Shown: positions 44,352 to 52,623, counted from the stretch's first letter. The stretch is DNA of 64,000 nucleotides from Natrinema hispanicum (GCF_004217335.1 NZ_SHMP01000006.1:330154-394153), one strand, 5' to 3'. Numbers and translations are program-made. Notes: generated by a model not told the origin, from the letters alone.

Positions 44352-45128
44352 ATGGAAACGGTATTACACAACGGTCGGGAGACGGCGTACGAGGTCGTCG
44401 ACCGGGACGGTGACGGACCGCCCATCTGTTTCGTTCACGGGAGCGGGGGGTCACACGCCGTCTGGAACGGCCAGCACGCACTCGCCGATCGCTATCCGAT
44501 CGTCACACTTGATCTAAGCGGCCACGGTGACTCGGACGATGTCGATGCGAGCCCCGGCTATACGGCACTGTCGGCATACGCCGACGACGTCTTGGCCGTC
44601 GTCGACGATACTGATGCGTCGGTCCTCGTCGGGAACTCACTCGGCGGTGCGATCGTCTTACAGATCTTACTCGAGCGTGAGTTCGATCCCGCGGCGACCG
44701 TGCTGACAGGGACGGGAGCTCGTCTGGGCGTGCTCGAGGATCTGCTGACGTGGCTGAAATCCGACTTCGAACGGGCCGTCGCATTCCTCCACGGCCCGGA
44801 TCGACTCTTTCACGATCCCGACCCGAAACTGCCCGAACGGTCGATGGAGCAGATGTACGACACCGGACAAGAGATTACAAACCGGGACTTCCTCACGAGC
44901 CACGAGTTCGACGTTCGCGGGCGACTCGACGAGATCGACATCCCATCGCTCGCCGTGTACGGTGAGTACGACCAGTTGACACCGCCATGGTTCCACGAGT
45001 ACCTCGCCGACGAAATCGACGGGGGCGAACTCGCCGAGATCGACGACGCGGCACACTTGGCGATGGTCGAACGGCCGGCGGCGTTCAACGAGACCATCGA
45101 CGAGTTCCTGACTGCGACTCTCGAGTAG
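44352..45128 (+). CDS. Alpha/beta hydrolase
   Basis: A 258-residue hydrolase. The nucleophile elbow is LVGNSLGGAIVL (Ser), the oxyanion region VHGSGGSHAVWNGQHAL, the acid is in AVYGEYDQLTPPW, and the histidine is in EIDDAAHLAMVERP. Cytoplasmic; the substrate cannot be inferred. The start METVLHNG at 44352 is supported by TTATACTC (about 44321-44328), 27 bp upstream; sixteen extra codons of open frame precede it. Confidence 0.88.
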   Translation: METVLHNGRETAYEVVDRDGDGPPICFVHGSGGSHAVWNGQHALADRYPIVTLDLSGHGDSDDVDASPGYTALSAYADDVLAVVDDTDASVLVGNSLGGAIVLQILLEREFDPAATVLTGTGARLGVLEDLLTWLKSDFERAVAFLHGPDRLFHDPDPKLPERSMEQMYDTGQEITNRDFLTSHEFDVRGRLDEIDIPSLAVYGEYDQLTPPWFHEYLADEIDGGELAEIDDAAHLAMVERPAAFNETIDEFLTATLE

Positions 45129-45211
45129 GGCCGGCCGGACAGCACACGGCGGGCGAGCGACGTGGGACACGTGCCGGAGATGACCGTCGGAGACGTCGCC
45201 TGTGCCGTGGA

Positions 45212-45406
45212 CTACCGCTGTTCTTCGAGGGAGGCGAACGAATCGGCCGTGGCGGTGATCCACTGCGTCGCGGCCGCGTTCTCATCAACATTCTGTGGGA
45301 ACATCGTACACACCACTACGTCGTCCTGGTTGACGGTGATGTGCTGGAGCCGCGACGTGTGTTCGGTGGTCGATTCAGGCGTAACTCCCATCGGTGACTC
45401 GTGCAT
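45212..45406 (-). CDS. 64-residue haloarchaeal protein (DUF7511-like)
   Basis: MHESPMGVTPESTTEHTSRLQHITVNQDDVVVCTMFPQNVDENAAATQWITATADSF and a short end SLEEQR. Small proteins of this pattern (one Cys in a V-V-C-T motif and the ending WITA...SLEE) recur in haloarchaea; the function is unknown. A TATA (TTTATATATT on the minus strand, about 45449-45458) is 45 bp upstream, and GGAGGTG stands in between. The 207-bp region up to the next element (45407-45613) holds no other gene. Convergent with the hydrolase. Confidence 0.68.
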   Translation of the reverse strand: MHESPMGVTPESTTEHTSRLQHITVNQDDVVVCTMFPQNVDENAAATQWITATADSFASLEEQR

Positions 45407-45610
45407 GGGTGCGATCCTCGCGTTGTAGCTGCACCTCCACCGTCCGAATATATAAACATCGGCCCTATATCGACACCATACCTATGTGGCATATTATTAC
45501 ATATTTATTGAGAGACGGCCCGAAGGTGCGCCACCAGCGATCCATTCACGGCTGACCGGACATAGACGCTCCGTGCGATCGAGTATACTCGCAGTCAACG
45601 ATCGGCAGTC

Positions 45611-45723
45611 TCATACTGCTGGACAGAACGACGTGAAGCCGGTCGCACGTATGCGGCCGTCCCCATAGGTGACGGCCGCAAATTCGCGACCGGCTTCGTA
45701 TTGACTTCTGTCCAGTAGTATCA
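45611..45723 (+). mobile_element. Family A MITE-like element at the panB stop codon
   Basis: A 107-bp element (45614-45720) with ends TACTGCTGGACAGAA and TTCTGTCCAGTAGTA, flanked by TCA at 45611-45613 and 45721-45723. The right TCA is the panB stop codon (TGA on the minus strand). The centre holds the long palindrome GAAGCCGGTCG...GCGGCCGTC and its complement, with ATAGGTGACG near the middle. Almost identical to the reverse of the copy at 18900-19006. Confidence 0.85.
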
Positions 45724-46533
45724 GTAGAGGTCCTCGAGATCGGCCTCTTCGTGACTGTGTTCTTCGGCAGGGAACTCGCCGGACTCGACGGCCGAGACGT
45801 AGTCGTCGACGGCCGATTCCATCTCCGCGCGGACGTTCCCGAACTGTTTCGAAAACGAGGGAGCCCACTCGCTCAGGCCGACGACGTCGTCGACGACGAG
45901 TACCTGCCCGTCACAGTCCGGGCCGGCACCGATTCCGATCGTCGGAATCTCGAGTGCCTGTGTCACGTCGGCCGCGAGGTTCGCAGGGACGTGTTCTAAA
46001 ACGAGCGAGAACGCACCGGCCTCTTCGTGGGCCTCGGCCAGTTCGAGAATGCGTTCGGCGGCTTCCTGGTCAGTTCCCTGTCGCGGATAGCCGCCGTACT
46101 GATTGACGTGTTGGGGTGTCAGTCCGAGGTGGGCCATCACGGGAATGCCAAGCTGGACCAGTTTCTCGGTCAACTCGACGGTGTGGGGGCCACACTCGAG
46201 TTTGACTGCCTGGGCGTCGGCCTCCTTCAACATTCGACCGGCGTTCTCGACGCTGTCGGACTCGTCGACACCGATCGAGAGAAACGGCATGTCGGCGACG
46301 ACGAGGGCGTCGTCGGTTACACGCGAGACCGCTGCGGTGTGGCGCACCATGTCGTCGACAGTGACCGGCAGCGTCGTCTCGTAGCCAAGACTCGTGTTGC
46401 CGAGGCTGTCGCCGACGAGGATGATGTCGGTGCCGGCCTCGTCGACGATCGCCGCCGTCGGCGCGTCGTAGGCCGTCAACATCGTGATCGGCTCGTCGCC
46501 CGCCTTCGCTTTGAGATCCCGCACGGTAGGCAT
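45721..46533 (-). CDS. panB: 3-methyl-2-oxobutanoate hydroxymethyltransferase
   Basis: A 270-residue PanB of pantothenate (coenzyme A) synthesis: it adds a hydroxymethyl group to 2-oxoisovalerate. VRDLKAKAGDEPITMLTAYDAPTAAIVDEAG, ILVGDSLGNTSLGYETTLPVT (metal Asp), VKLECGPHTVELTEKLVQLGIPVMAHLGLTPQ, and PTIGIGAGPDCDGQVLV are diagnostic. The C-terminus carries an extra acidic tail (AEEHSHEEADLEDLY). The start at MPTV (46533) matches a TATA-like GTTTAAGC 26 bp away; an ATG two codons earlier is possible. Confidence 0.96.
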   Translation of the reverse strand: MPTVRDLKAKAGDEPITMLTAYDAPTAAIVDEAGTDIILVGDSLGNTSLGYETTLPVTVDDMVRHTAAVSRVTDDALVVADMPFLSIGVDESDSVENAGRMLKEADAQAVKLECGPHTVELTEKLVQLGIPVMAHLGLTPQHVNQYGGYPRQGTDQEAAERILELAEAHEEAGAFSLVLEHVPANLAADVTQALEIPTIGIGAGPDCDGQVLVVDDVVGLSEWAPSFSKQFGNVRAEMESAVDDYVSAVESGEFPAEEHSHEEADLEDLY

Positions 46534-46636
46534 ACGCATTGGTTGGTGGCCGGTGCTTAAACGTCGTTGTTCTCACGTCGACGCCGCTCGCGGCACACCC
46601 GCGGCGCTTAAGAGGACCGGGTTGCCATACTCGAGC

Positions 46637-46879
46637 GTGCCTGAACGCGTCGAAACGACCACTCCAGACGGCGTCGACTACGGCTGGGTCATGCAGATGA
46701 CCTTCGTCATCACGATCCTGATCGGCGCGCCGATCGTCGCCGCACTGTCGACGACCGCGACCCTGCCGACATGGATGGACCGCGCCGAGTTCGCGATCCG
46801 GGTCGGGGCCCCCGTCTGGTTGGTCACGTCGCTCATCGTGTTTGCCTACGCGAAACGAAAGCAGACGTCGTCGACCTGA
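46637..46879 (+). CDS. 80-residue membrane protein (DUF5822-like)
   Basis: Starts at a GTG (VPERVETTTPDGVDYGWVMQ), followed by two hydrophobic segments, TFVITILIGAPIVAALST and IRVGAPVWLVTSLIVFAYA, and a basic end KRKQTSST. The family has no known role. The GTG start is supported by CGCTTAAGAGG about 27 bp upstream, as in leaderless genes. It lies 103 bp from panB (divergent) and is followed by a family B element. Confidence 0.7.
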   Translation: MPERVETTTPDGVDYGWVMQMTFVITILIGAPIVAALSTTATLPTWMDRAEFAIRVGAPVWLVTSLIVFAYAKRKQTSST

Positions 46880-46895
46880 ATACTCGACCCGCCTC

Positions 46896-46980
46896 TCATA
46901 CGGGCTCCTGTCAGTGGATGCCGGTGGGACCGCAGGTCGATCGCGATCCAACCGGGAACTCGTGACAGCAGACCCCCTCA
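46896..46980 (+). mobile_element. Family B element at the HAD phosphatase stop codon
   Basis: Element 46899-46977 (79 bp) begins TACGGGCTCCTGTCAGTG and ends GACAGCAGACCCCC, flanked by TCA at 46896-46898 and 46978-46980. The right TCA is the TGA stop of the phosphatase gene on the minus strand. The inside is diverged, but CGATCGCGATCC and ACCGGGAACTCGTGACAGCA match the other copies. Confidence 0.7.
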
Positions 46981-47517
46981 CACGCCCGATGGCCCCGTAC
47001 CGACGTATTCGAAGTCGACGCCCGCTCGTTCTGCGGTCCGCTGATCCCGCGCGGAGTCGCCGACGAAGAGCGCTCGGTCAGGATCGGCGTCGAGTCGGCG
47101 GACGGTCGCGAGCAACGGTTCCGGGTCCGGCTTCCACGTCTCGACCGTATCACGGCCGACCACGGCATCGACTGCCGGCGTGAGCGCGTGTTCCTCGAGT
47201 GCGATCCGACAGGCCTGCTCGCAGTTGAGCGAACAGACACCCGCCGGCAGCGACCGCTCGAGAAGCTCGTCTGCGTGGGCGAGTCGGGCCGACGTTCGCG
47301 CCCCGTCGTGTTCGTGGGCCGCAATGGCTGACTCGACGTCCGTTGCCAGTCCGACGTCGCTGGCCATCTCGAGCATTCCCCAGAGCCCGTCGCCCGGCGG
47401 CTCGATATCTGCACGGTGATAGATTTCGCGAACGTCGACGGCGACGGCGTTCCAGTCGACGTCGAGCTCGACGAGCGTCCCGTCAAGGTCGTAGACGACG
47501 GCGTCGTATCCAGTCAC
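46978..47517 (-). CDS. HAD family phosphatase (phosphoglycolate phosphatase-like)
   Basis: A 179-residue HAD hydrolase. Motif I is VVYDLDGTLVELD, the Ser of motif II is in PAGVCSLN, the Lys is in TWKPDPEPLLA, and the final Asp pair is in LFVGDSARDQRTAERAG. Cys residues (GVCSLNCEQAC) are unusual for a halophilic cytosolic enzyme. The GTG start at 47517 is chosen because GTATATTC (about 47540-47548) is 27 bp upstream. Substrate unknown. Its stop codon is shared with a family B duplication. Confidence 0.88.
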   Translation of the reverse strand: MTGYDAVVYDLDGTLVELDVDWNAVAVDVREIYHRADIEPPGDGLWGMLEMASDVGLATDVESAIAAHEHDGARTSARLAHADELLERSLPAGVCSLNCEQACRIALEEHALTPAVDAVVGRDTVETWKPDPEPLLATVRRLDADPDRALFVGDSARDQRTAERAGVDFEYVGTGPSGV

Positions 47518-47566
47518 AGATGCCGGTACGGGCGGGAAGTGAATATACTGTTCGCCGACAGCCGAC

Positions 47567-48484
47567 CTAGAGCCCAGCGAGGTCCAGTTCCTCGAGTTGC
47601 TCGCGCATCTCTCGTGCGGACTCGTCATCTTTGAGCCGGAGCGGGCTCCGCAGCGGGCCGGCGTCGAAATCGCGCATCCGGAGCGCGGTCTTGACGCCGG
47701 ACATATACGCACCGCCGATCTTGAGTGCATCCCGTACCTGGAAGATCGTACTCTGGAGGTCACGCGCGCGATCCTCGTCGCCCGCGTCGTAGGCTTCGTA
47801 GCAGTCGACGACGAGTTCCGGAAAGACGTTCGCGACGGCGCTGACCGCGCCCGAACAGCCTACTTCGAGTCCAGTAAAGACCAGCGAGTCCGAGCCGGCG
47901 AGGAAGGTCAGATCGGGATTAGCGTCGACTGCCTGGGCGAGCCACGGCACGTCCTTGCTCGAGTCTTTGACGCCGGCGACGCCGTCGAGGTCCGCGAGGG
48001 CGGCGAGTGTCTCGAGCGAGAGTTCGTTGCCGGTCTTGCTCGGAATGTGGTAGATGTAGACCGGTACGGAGACGGCCTCGGCGACGCGGCGGTAATGCTC
48101 GAGGGCACCTTCGTGATCGATCGGATAGTAGTATGGCGTGACGACGACGATCCCGTCCGCGCCGACGGAGTCGGCGTGTTCGGCGTGGGCGACGGTCCGA
48201 TAGGTACTCGGTGCGCCGACGCCGGCGATAACCGGGACTTCGTCGCCGACTTCATCGACGACGGCCTCGACGACCCGGTCGCGCTCGTTGCCCGAAAGCA
48301 GCGGGAACTCGCCGTTTGTCCCCAGCGGGAAGACGCCGTGAGCACCGCGGTCGACGACGAACCGGGCGTGGGCGGCAGTCCCCTCGTAGTCGACGGATTC
48401 GTCGGCGTCGAACGCGGTGACAGTCGGCGGCACGACGCCATGCAGCGACAGTGGATCGGCAGCGCCGGGATCGTGGTGTGACAT
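47567..48484 (-). CDS. kdgA: DHDPS-family aldolase, probably KDG aldolase
   Basis: A 305-residue class I aldolase of the dihydrodipicolinate synthase family. The Schiff-base lysine is in DGVAGVKDSSKD, the tyrosine in PVYIYHIPS, and the pyruvate carboxylate is bound by GTNGEFPLLSG. KDG aldolase is favoured over DapA because a glucose dehydrogenase and GfcR gene lie 3 kb away, and in haloarchaea this aldolase completes the semiphosphorylative Entner-Doudoroff pathway. Still an inference. The start MSHHDPG at 48484 follows a TATA-like GTTTTTTGG about 30 bp upstream. Confidence 0.85.
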   Translation of the reverse strand: MSHHDPGAADPLSLHGVVPPTVTAFDADESVDYEGTAAHARFVVDRGAHGVFPLGTNGEFPLLSGNERDRVVEAVVDEVGDEVPVIAGVGAPSTYRTVAHAEHADSVGADGIVVVTPYYYPIDHEGALEHYRRVAEAVSVPVYIYHIPSKTGNELSLETLAALADLDGVAGVKDSSKDVPWLAQAVDANPDLTFLAGSDSLVFTGLEVGCSGAVSAVANVFPELVVDCYEAYDAGDEDRARDLQSTIFQVRDALKIGGAYMSGVKTALRMRDFDAGPLRSPLRLKDDESAREMREQLEELDLAGL

Positions 48485-48540
48485 ACCACGTTCTCCGTCG
48501 AGCACGGCCAAAAAACGCCCGCCGGCTATTCCATTCGCCG

Positions 48541-49221
48541 TCAGTCCGGCGTCGCCATCTCGCTTGCCGATTCGTCTATCTGTTCGCCCGCGAGGACGCG
48601 GTTCGCCCGTCGCAGCCGCTCGGAGAGCGCCTGATGAGAAATATCGAGTTCGTTCGCGAGTTCCTCGAGCGAGATCTCACGCGGCACGTCGTAGTAGCCT
48701 TGCCGGTAGGCTTCGGCGATCGCTTCCTGTTGAGGTTCGGTCAGCGCCGCCGTCGTCTCGAACTGCTCGTCCTGCCCGGCTTCGACCATTCGTCTGACGT
48801 CGATACTGATGCCGTCGTCTTCGATCGCTGTGACGGCCGCTGCCAGCTCCTCACGATGGGGGAAGAGCAACCGGAGCGTCCACTGCTCGTCGCGGACGTG
48901 TGCGTCGAGGACCGTCCCGTCATGCCTGTAGACACGCCGACAGACCGACGCGGCGGTCTCGGCGTACTTGAGCCGGTAGAACAGGTCGCCATCGGCGGTG
49001 CGCTCGAGCAACTGCCGATACTCGGCGACGGTTGGGTCCGACTCGAGGGCCGACTCGAGGTCGTCGGGATCGACGTTCGAGAACCAGACGAGCGGGGCGG
49101 TCCGGGTCGGTCCCTCCGCGACGACGCTTTCGACGCGAAGCTCGAGGGTCGGTCGGTGGTCGACGGTCTGTGCGAGTGCGAACTCGGCCGTCGAAAGCGA
49201 GAGTTCTGCGATCGTCGTCAT
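48541..49221 (-). CDS. Bat-like HTH_10 transcription regulator, second copy
   Basis: A 226-residue protein. MTTIAELSLSTAEFALAQTVDHRPTLELRVESVVAEG resembles the N-terminal sensing domain of the gene at 31874, and [35 protein letters not shown] matches its HTH_10. It lies between the aldolase and the second HAD gene, 56 bp from the aldolase, so it may control sugar breakdown, but no binding site is known. The following 199-bp gap (49222-49420) shows no gene or clear motif. Confidence 0.85.
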   Translation of the reverse strand: MTTIAELSLSTAEFALAQTVDHRPTLELRVESVVAEGPTRTAPLVWFSNVDPDDLESALESDPTVAEYRQLLERTADGDLFYRLKYAETAASVCRRVYRHDGTVLDAHVRDEQWTLRLLFPHREELAAAVTAIEDDGISIDVRRMVEAGQDEQFETTAALTEPQQEAIAEAYRQGYYDVPREISLEELANELDISHQALSERLRRANRVLAGEQIDESASEMATPD

Positions 49222-49420
49222 CAGTCACACACCTCTGGGCGGTGTCGAAGCGGTCGCCGAACGACGCCGTTGTTACGGTCGCGCTGGGACAATAGATGGC
49301 TCGAATCGAATTGATGGACGGGCCTTTGTGTGCCGGCAGTTTACAAACGCACGTCACGGTTCGTGATAGTCCGCAGACCGTTGTAAAACGGGGATGCGAC
49401 GACCGCAAGCAGCGTCGTCG

Positions 49421-50686
49421 CTACCCGAGGCGAGCCAGTCGATTCAGTGCGTACACCGTCCGGAGCACGTCGACGCTTTTCCCGCGGTCGAAGACGAGTT
49501 CGTCCGTCTCGAGGACGTGCTGGAGGGTGTCCTGTGAAGCGTGTTCCGGGGCGGCTGCGATGCCGGCGTCGTTCTCCGCGACCCACTGCATCACGCGGAG
49601 ATCGCTCTTGGAGTCGCCCATCACGAGCGCGAACGGGTCGTCGACCCCGAGGACGTCCAGTGCGCGCTCGACGCCGACGACCTTGTTCAACTCGAGACTG
49701 CCGATTTCGGCCGCGTCGGCCTCGTAGTAGGCCACGTCGATCCGCTCTAAGACGGCCGTGAGCGCGTCGGGCACCGCGTCGGCGTCGAGGTCGGGGTAGG
49801 AACCCTCGCTCTCGAGGACCGCCCTGAGCTCGGGGTCCTGTGCGGCATAGAAGGCGCGGGTCCAGTCGGTGATCGTCTCGTCGTCGAGCGCCGACTCACC
49901 GTCGCCGTTCTCGAGGGTGTCCCCGACGGCGTCGGCCAGCAGATCGATGAGATAGACCAGCGCCTCGTCGATGATCTCGCGGGCGTCCGCGGAGCCGGTC
50001 TCGTAGTTGGGCTTCATGGTGACGTTGAACTCGTTGCCCTGCAGGTGACAGCCCCGTCGCAGCTCCTCGGGGGCGTCCGGCAGCACGCGCGAGCGGACGT
50101 CGTCGAAGATGGTTCGGATTTCCTCCTCTAAGTCCTCGTAGAGCAGCTGTTTCGTGTCCGCGCCGTGGCCTGGCGTGAACACGCCCGTCCCCGCCTCGTA
50201 GACGATCGAGAGGTCTCCCGAGTGGACGATCTCGCTGCCCAGCCCCTGAATCGCGAATCCCTTGACGTTCTCTAAGGTCTGGCCCGTACAGATGACGATC
50301 GGGACGCCGGCCTCGTGGAACTCGGTTAACAGATGCAGCGTCTCACGGGGGATCTCGTTGTCGGTCCCGCCCGCAGAGCGCAGCGTCTCGTCGACGTCGA
50401 GGACGAGGACGTTGACCGCCCGGTCGTACTTCGCCTCGAGATCGAGCGCAGTGAAGGCCTGATCGCGGGTCGCGCGGGCGGCGATCTCCGCGAACGTCTC
50501 GCCGGCCGCAAACGACGAGCGGATCTCGTCTTTGCGCTCCTCGAGTTCCTCGGTCGCTCCCTGCCAGTGCTCGAGGGCGACTCGAGAGTCGACGGCCGGG
50601 AAGACGTCGACGAACTCCTGGAACTCCCGTAAGGTCTTCGTGTCGTACTCGTCGTAGAGCTGGTAGACGAGATCGTATCGCTCCAT
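49421..50686 (-). CDS. HAD hydrolase with helical N-terminal domain
   Basis: A 421-residue haloarchaeal protein. The first 115 residues are helical and unknown (MERYDLVYQLYDEYDTKTLREFQEFVDVFPAV). Then a HAD/Cof-like domain: NVLVLDVDETLRSAGG (motif I), VPIVICTGQTLENVKGF, the lysine near IGSLELNKVVGVERAL, and VMGDSKSDLRVMQWVAENDAGIAA. This is the sugar-phosphatase type (trehalose-6-phosphate, phosphomannose or similar), possibly acting on sugar phosphates; the substrate is not shown. The start at 50686 is supported by GATTATCC (about 50711-50718) 28 bp upstream. Confidence 0.82.
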   Translation of the reverse strand: MERYDLVYQLYDEYDTKTLREFQEFVDVFPAVDSRVALEHWQGATEELEERKDEIRSSFAAGETFAEIAARATRDQAFTALDLEAKYDRAVNVLVLDVDETLRSAGGTDNEIPRETLHLLTEFHEAGVPIVICTGQTLENVKGFAIQGLGSEIVHSGDLSIVYEAGTGVFTPGHGADTKQLLYEDLEEEIRTIFDDVRSRVLPDAPEELRRGCHLQGNEFNVTMKPNYETGSADAREIIDEALVYLIDLLADAVGDTLENGDGESALDDETITDWTRAFYAAQDPELRAVLESEGSYPDLDADAVPDALTAVLERIDVAYYEADAAEIGSLELNKVVGVERALDVLGVDDPFALVMGDSKSDLRVMQWVAENDAGIAAAPEHASQDTLQHVLETDELVFDRGKSVDVLRTVYALNRLARLG

Positions 50687-50765
50687 GGAGGCTACAGGCA
50701 TGGGCAGTCGGATAATCGTTTCCGCTGGCGGTCGCGTTGGGAGGCTGAATCGGCGCTCGTCCATG

Positions 50766-50778
50766 CCTGACTGTCAGG
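50766..50778. promoter_or_regulatory. Palindrome between the HAD and glucose dehydrogenase promoters
   Basis: CCTGACTGTCAGG is a perfect palindrome with a single central base. It stands about 36 bp upstream of the gdh TATA (AATAAATATTTA, 50812-50823) and about 50 bp upstream of the TATA of the divergent HAD gene. The distance fits an activator site. Confidence 0.4.
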
Positions 50779-50848
50779 ATCGTCCATACTCCATCAATTA
50801 ACTCGAGTGGGAATAAATATTTACCCTCACGGTTCCTACTGTGTGTGT

Positions 50849-51973
50849 ATGAAAGCCATCGCAGTCCAGCCCGGAGCGGGCGTCCCCGACGTTGTCGAGC
50901 GGCCCGTTCCAGAACCAGCCCCCGGCGAGGCGCTCGTGCGAATCCACCGTGTGGGTGTCGACGGAACCGATTACGAGGTCATCGAGGGGAGCCACGGCGG
51001 GGCCCCCGAGGGCGACGACCGGCTCGTCCTCGGCCACGAGGCCGTCGGCGTCGTCGACGACCCGAACGACACCGAACTCGAGGCGGGCCAGTACGTCGTT
51101 CCGACGGTCCGCCGGCCGCCGCCGGGGACTGAGACCAACGAGTACTTCGAGCGCGGCGAGCCCGATATGGCTCCCGAGGGTGCGTACGTCGAACGTGGAA
51201 TCGTCGGCGCACACGGGTTCATGGCCGAATATATCACGAGCCCGGCCGAGTTTCTGGTGCCGATCTCCGCCGACCTCGCCCCGTGGGGCTTTCTCGTCGA
51301 GCCGCTCAGCATCACCGAGAAGGCACTCGAGCACGCTCGCACGAGTCGTTCGGCCTTTGCCTGGCAGCCCGACGCCGCGCTCGTCCTCGGCACTGGCTCG
51401 CTGGGCCTGTTGACCGCTGCGATGTTTTCGGCAGCGGATGACTTCGAGCGGGTCTACTGTCTCGGCCGGAAAGACCGGCCACATCCGGTGATCGACATCA
51501 TCGAGCGACTCGGCGCGACCTACATCGACTCCCGGGAGACGCCGGTCGCCGAGATTCCGGCCGCCTACGAGCCAATGGATCTCGTCTACGAGGCCACCGG
51601 CTACGCCAAACACGCCTTCGAGTCCATCGACGCGCTCGCCCCCAACGGCGTCGCCGCGCTGCTTGGTGTTCCCGGCGACTGGACGTTCGAGGTCGACGGC
51701 GGCCACCTGCATCGCGAACTGGTGCTTCACAACAAGGCCGTCGTCGGCACCGTCAACTCCAACCGCAGCCACTTCGAGGCCGCCATCGACACGCTCGCAG
51801 ACCTTCCTGACTGGGTCCTCGAGGCAATCGTGACTGGGATCTATGGCCTCGAGGCAGCCGATCGGGCCTTCCCAAACGCGACGGCACACGCCGCGACTGC
51901 CGACGACGAGTCGGCAGGAACCCCGGATGACGACACGACTATAAAAACAGCGGTCGAATTCACGGCTATATGA
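50849..51973 (+). CDS. gdh: Glucose dehydrogenase (NADP-dependent MDR family)
   Basis: A 374-residue medium-chain dehydrogenase that oxidises glucose to gluconolactone, first step of the semiphosphorylative Entner-Doudoroff pathway. MKAIAVQPGAGVPDVVERPVPEPAPGEALVR, HRVGVDGTDYEVIEGSHGG, LVLGHEAVGVVDD (zinc His/Glu) and the NAD(P) loop LVLGTGSLGLLTAAM are typical of the haloarchaeal enzyme. A TATA (AATAAATATTTA) lies some 26-37 bp upstream of the ATG, so the leader is only a few bases. Its stop overlaps the gfcR start by 4 bp. Confidence 0.95.
   Translation: MKAIAVQPGAGVPDVVERPVPEPAPGEALVRIHRVGVDGTDYEVIEGSHGGAPEGDDRLVLGHEAVGVVDDPNDTELEAGQYVVPTVRRPPPGTETNEYFERGEPDMAPEGAYVERGIVGAHGFMAEYITSPAEFLVPISADLAPWGFLVEPLSITEKALEHARTSRSAFAWQPDAALVLGTGSLGLLTAAMFSAADDFERVYCLGRKDRPHPVIDIIERLGATYIDSRETPVAEIPAAYEPMDLVYEATGYAKHAFESIDALAPNGVAALLGVPGDWTFEVDGGHLHRELVLHNKAVVGTVNSNRSHFEAAIDTLADLPDWVLEAIVTGIYGLEAADRAFPNATAHAATADDESAGTPDDDTTIKTAVEFTAI
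51938..51945 (+). promoter_or_regulatory. Internal TATA inside gdh for gfcR
   Basis: CTATAAAA at about 51939-51946 is 25-30 bp before the gfcR ATG (51970) and lies in the last codons of gdh. It matches the spacing of other leaderless promoters in this window, so gfcR may be made both from the gdh transcript and from this promoter. Confidence 0.5.
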
Positions 51974-52623
51974 AAAACGTCGACGACCTGATCGAGAGCG
52001 CGGCCGAGCTCGCGGCTCGGGGACTCTCGAAAGGCGAAATTGCGGACGAACTGAACGTCTCACGTGAGACCGCGAGCTGGCTCGTCGAGCGCAGCGGCAC
52101 GACGCCCCAGCAGACCGAGGAAGCGGCCCAGCCGCCGGCCAACGGCGTAAGCGGCCCACAGGACATCCACGTCGATTGGTCTGCGATCGGCCGGGACAGC
52201 AAGCGAATGAACCACATCGCCTCGGCGATGGCCGACATGCTGGCCAAACACGGGGAGGATGTCGACCTGACGATCGGCATCGAAAAGGCCGGCGGCCCCA
52301 TCGCGACGCTGGTCGCACGCGAACTCGAGACCGATCTCGGAACCTACACCCCGGCGAAACACCAGTGGGAAGAAGGCGATATCGAGGAACTCGGCGGCAC
52401 GTTTAGCCGAAACTTCGCCGGTATCCGCGACCGCGAGTGCTACGTCGTCGACGACATCATCACCAGCGGGACCACCATGCGCGAGACGATCGAGGCCATC
52501 CGCGCCGAAGGCGGGAAGCCACTCGCCTGCGTCGTCCTCGCCGACAAACAGGGCGTCGAAGAGCTCGAGGGCGTCCCCGTCTACTCGCTGTTGCAGGTCA
52601 TCAGCGTCGGCAAAGACGACTAG
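51970..52623 (+). CDS. gfcR: GfcR-type sugar catabolism regulator (PRTase fold)
   Basis: A 217-residue protein: an N-terminal HTH (MKNVDDLIESAAELAARGLSKGEIADELNVSRETASWLVER) joined to a phosphoribosyltransferase-like domain with the PRPP loop VVDDIITSGTTM. It looks like orotate phosphoribosyltransferase, but in Haloferax this architecture is GfcR, an activator of glucose breakdown genes including gdh. Here it is directly coupled to gdh, which supports the role. Whether it keeps any enzyme activity is not clear. Confidence 0.88.
   Translation: MKNVDDLIESAAELAARGLSKGEIADELNVSRETASWLVERSGTTPQQTEEAAQPPANGVSGPQDIHVDWSAIGRDSKRMNHIASAMADMLAKHGEDVDLTIGIEKAGGPIATLVARELETDLGTYTPAKHQWEEGDIEELGGTFSRNFAGIRDRECYVVDDIITSGTTMRETIEAIRAEGGKPLACVVLADKQGVEELEGVPVYSLLQVISVGKDD

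Noticed and set aside
45486..45668. A 60-codon frame running into a family A element
   Set aside because: It begins in AT-rich intergenic DNA, has no family resemblance, and ends inside the element palindrome. The element has no coding capacity of its own.
51970..52623. Orotate phosphoribosyltransferase (pyrE) as the product
   Set aside because: The N-terminal helix-turn-helix and the overlap with glucose dehydrogenase fit GfcR better. Enzyme activity cannot be fully excluded.
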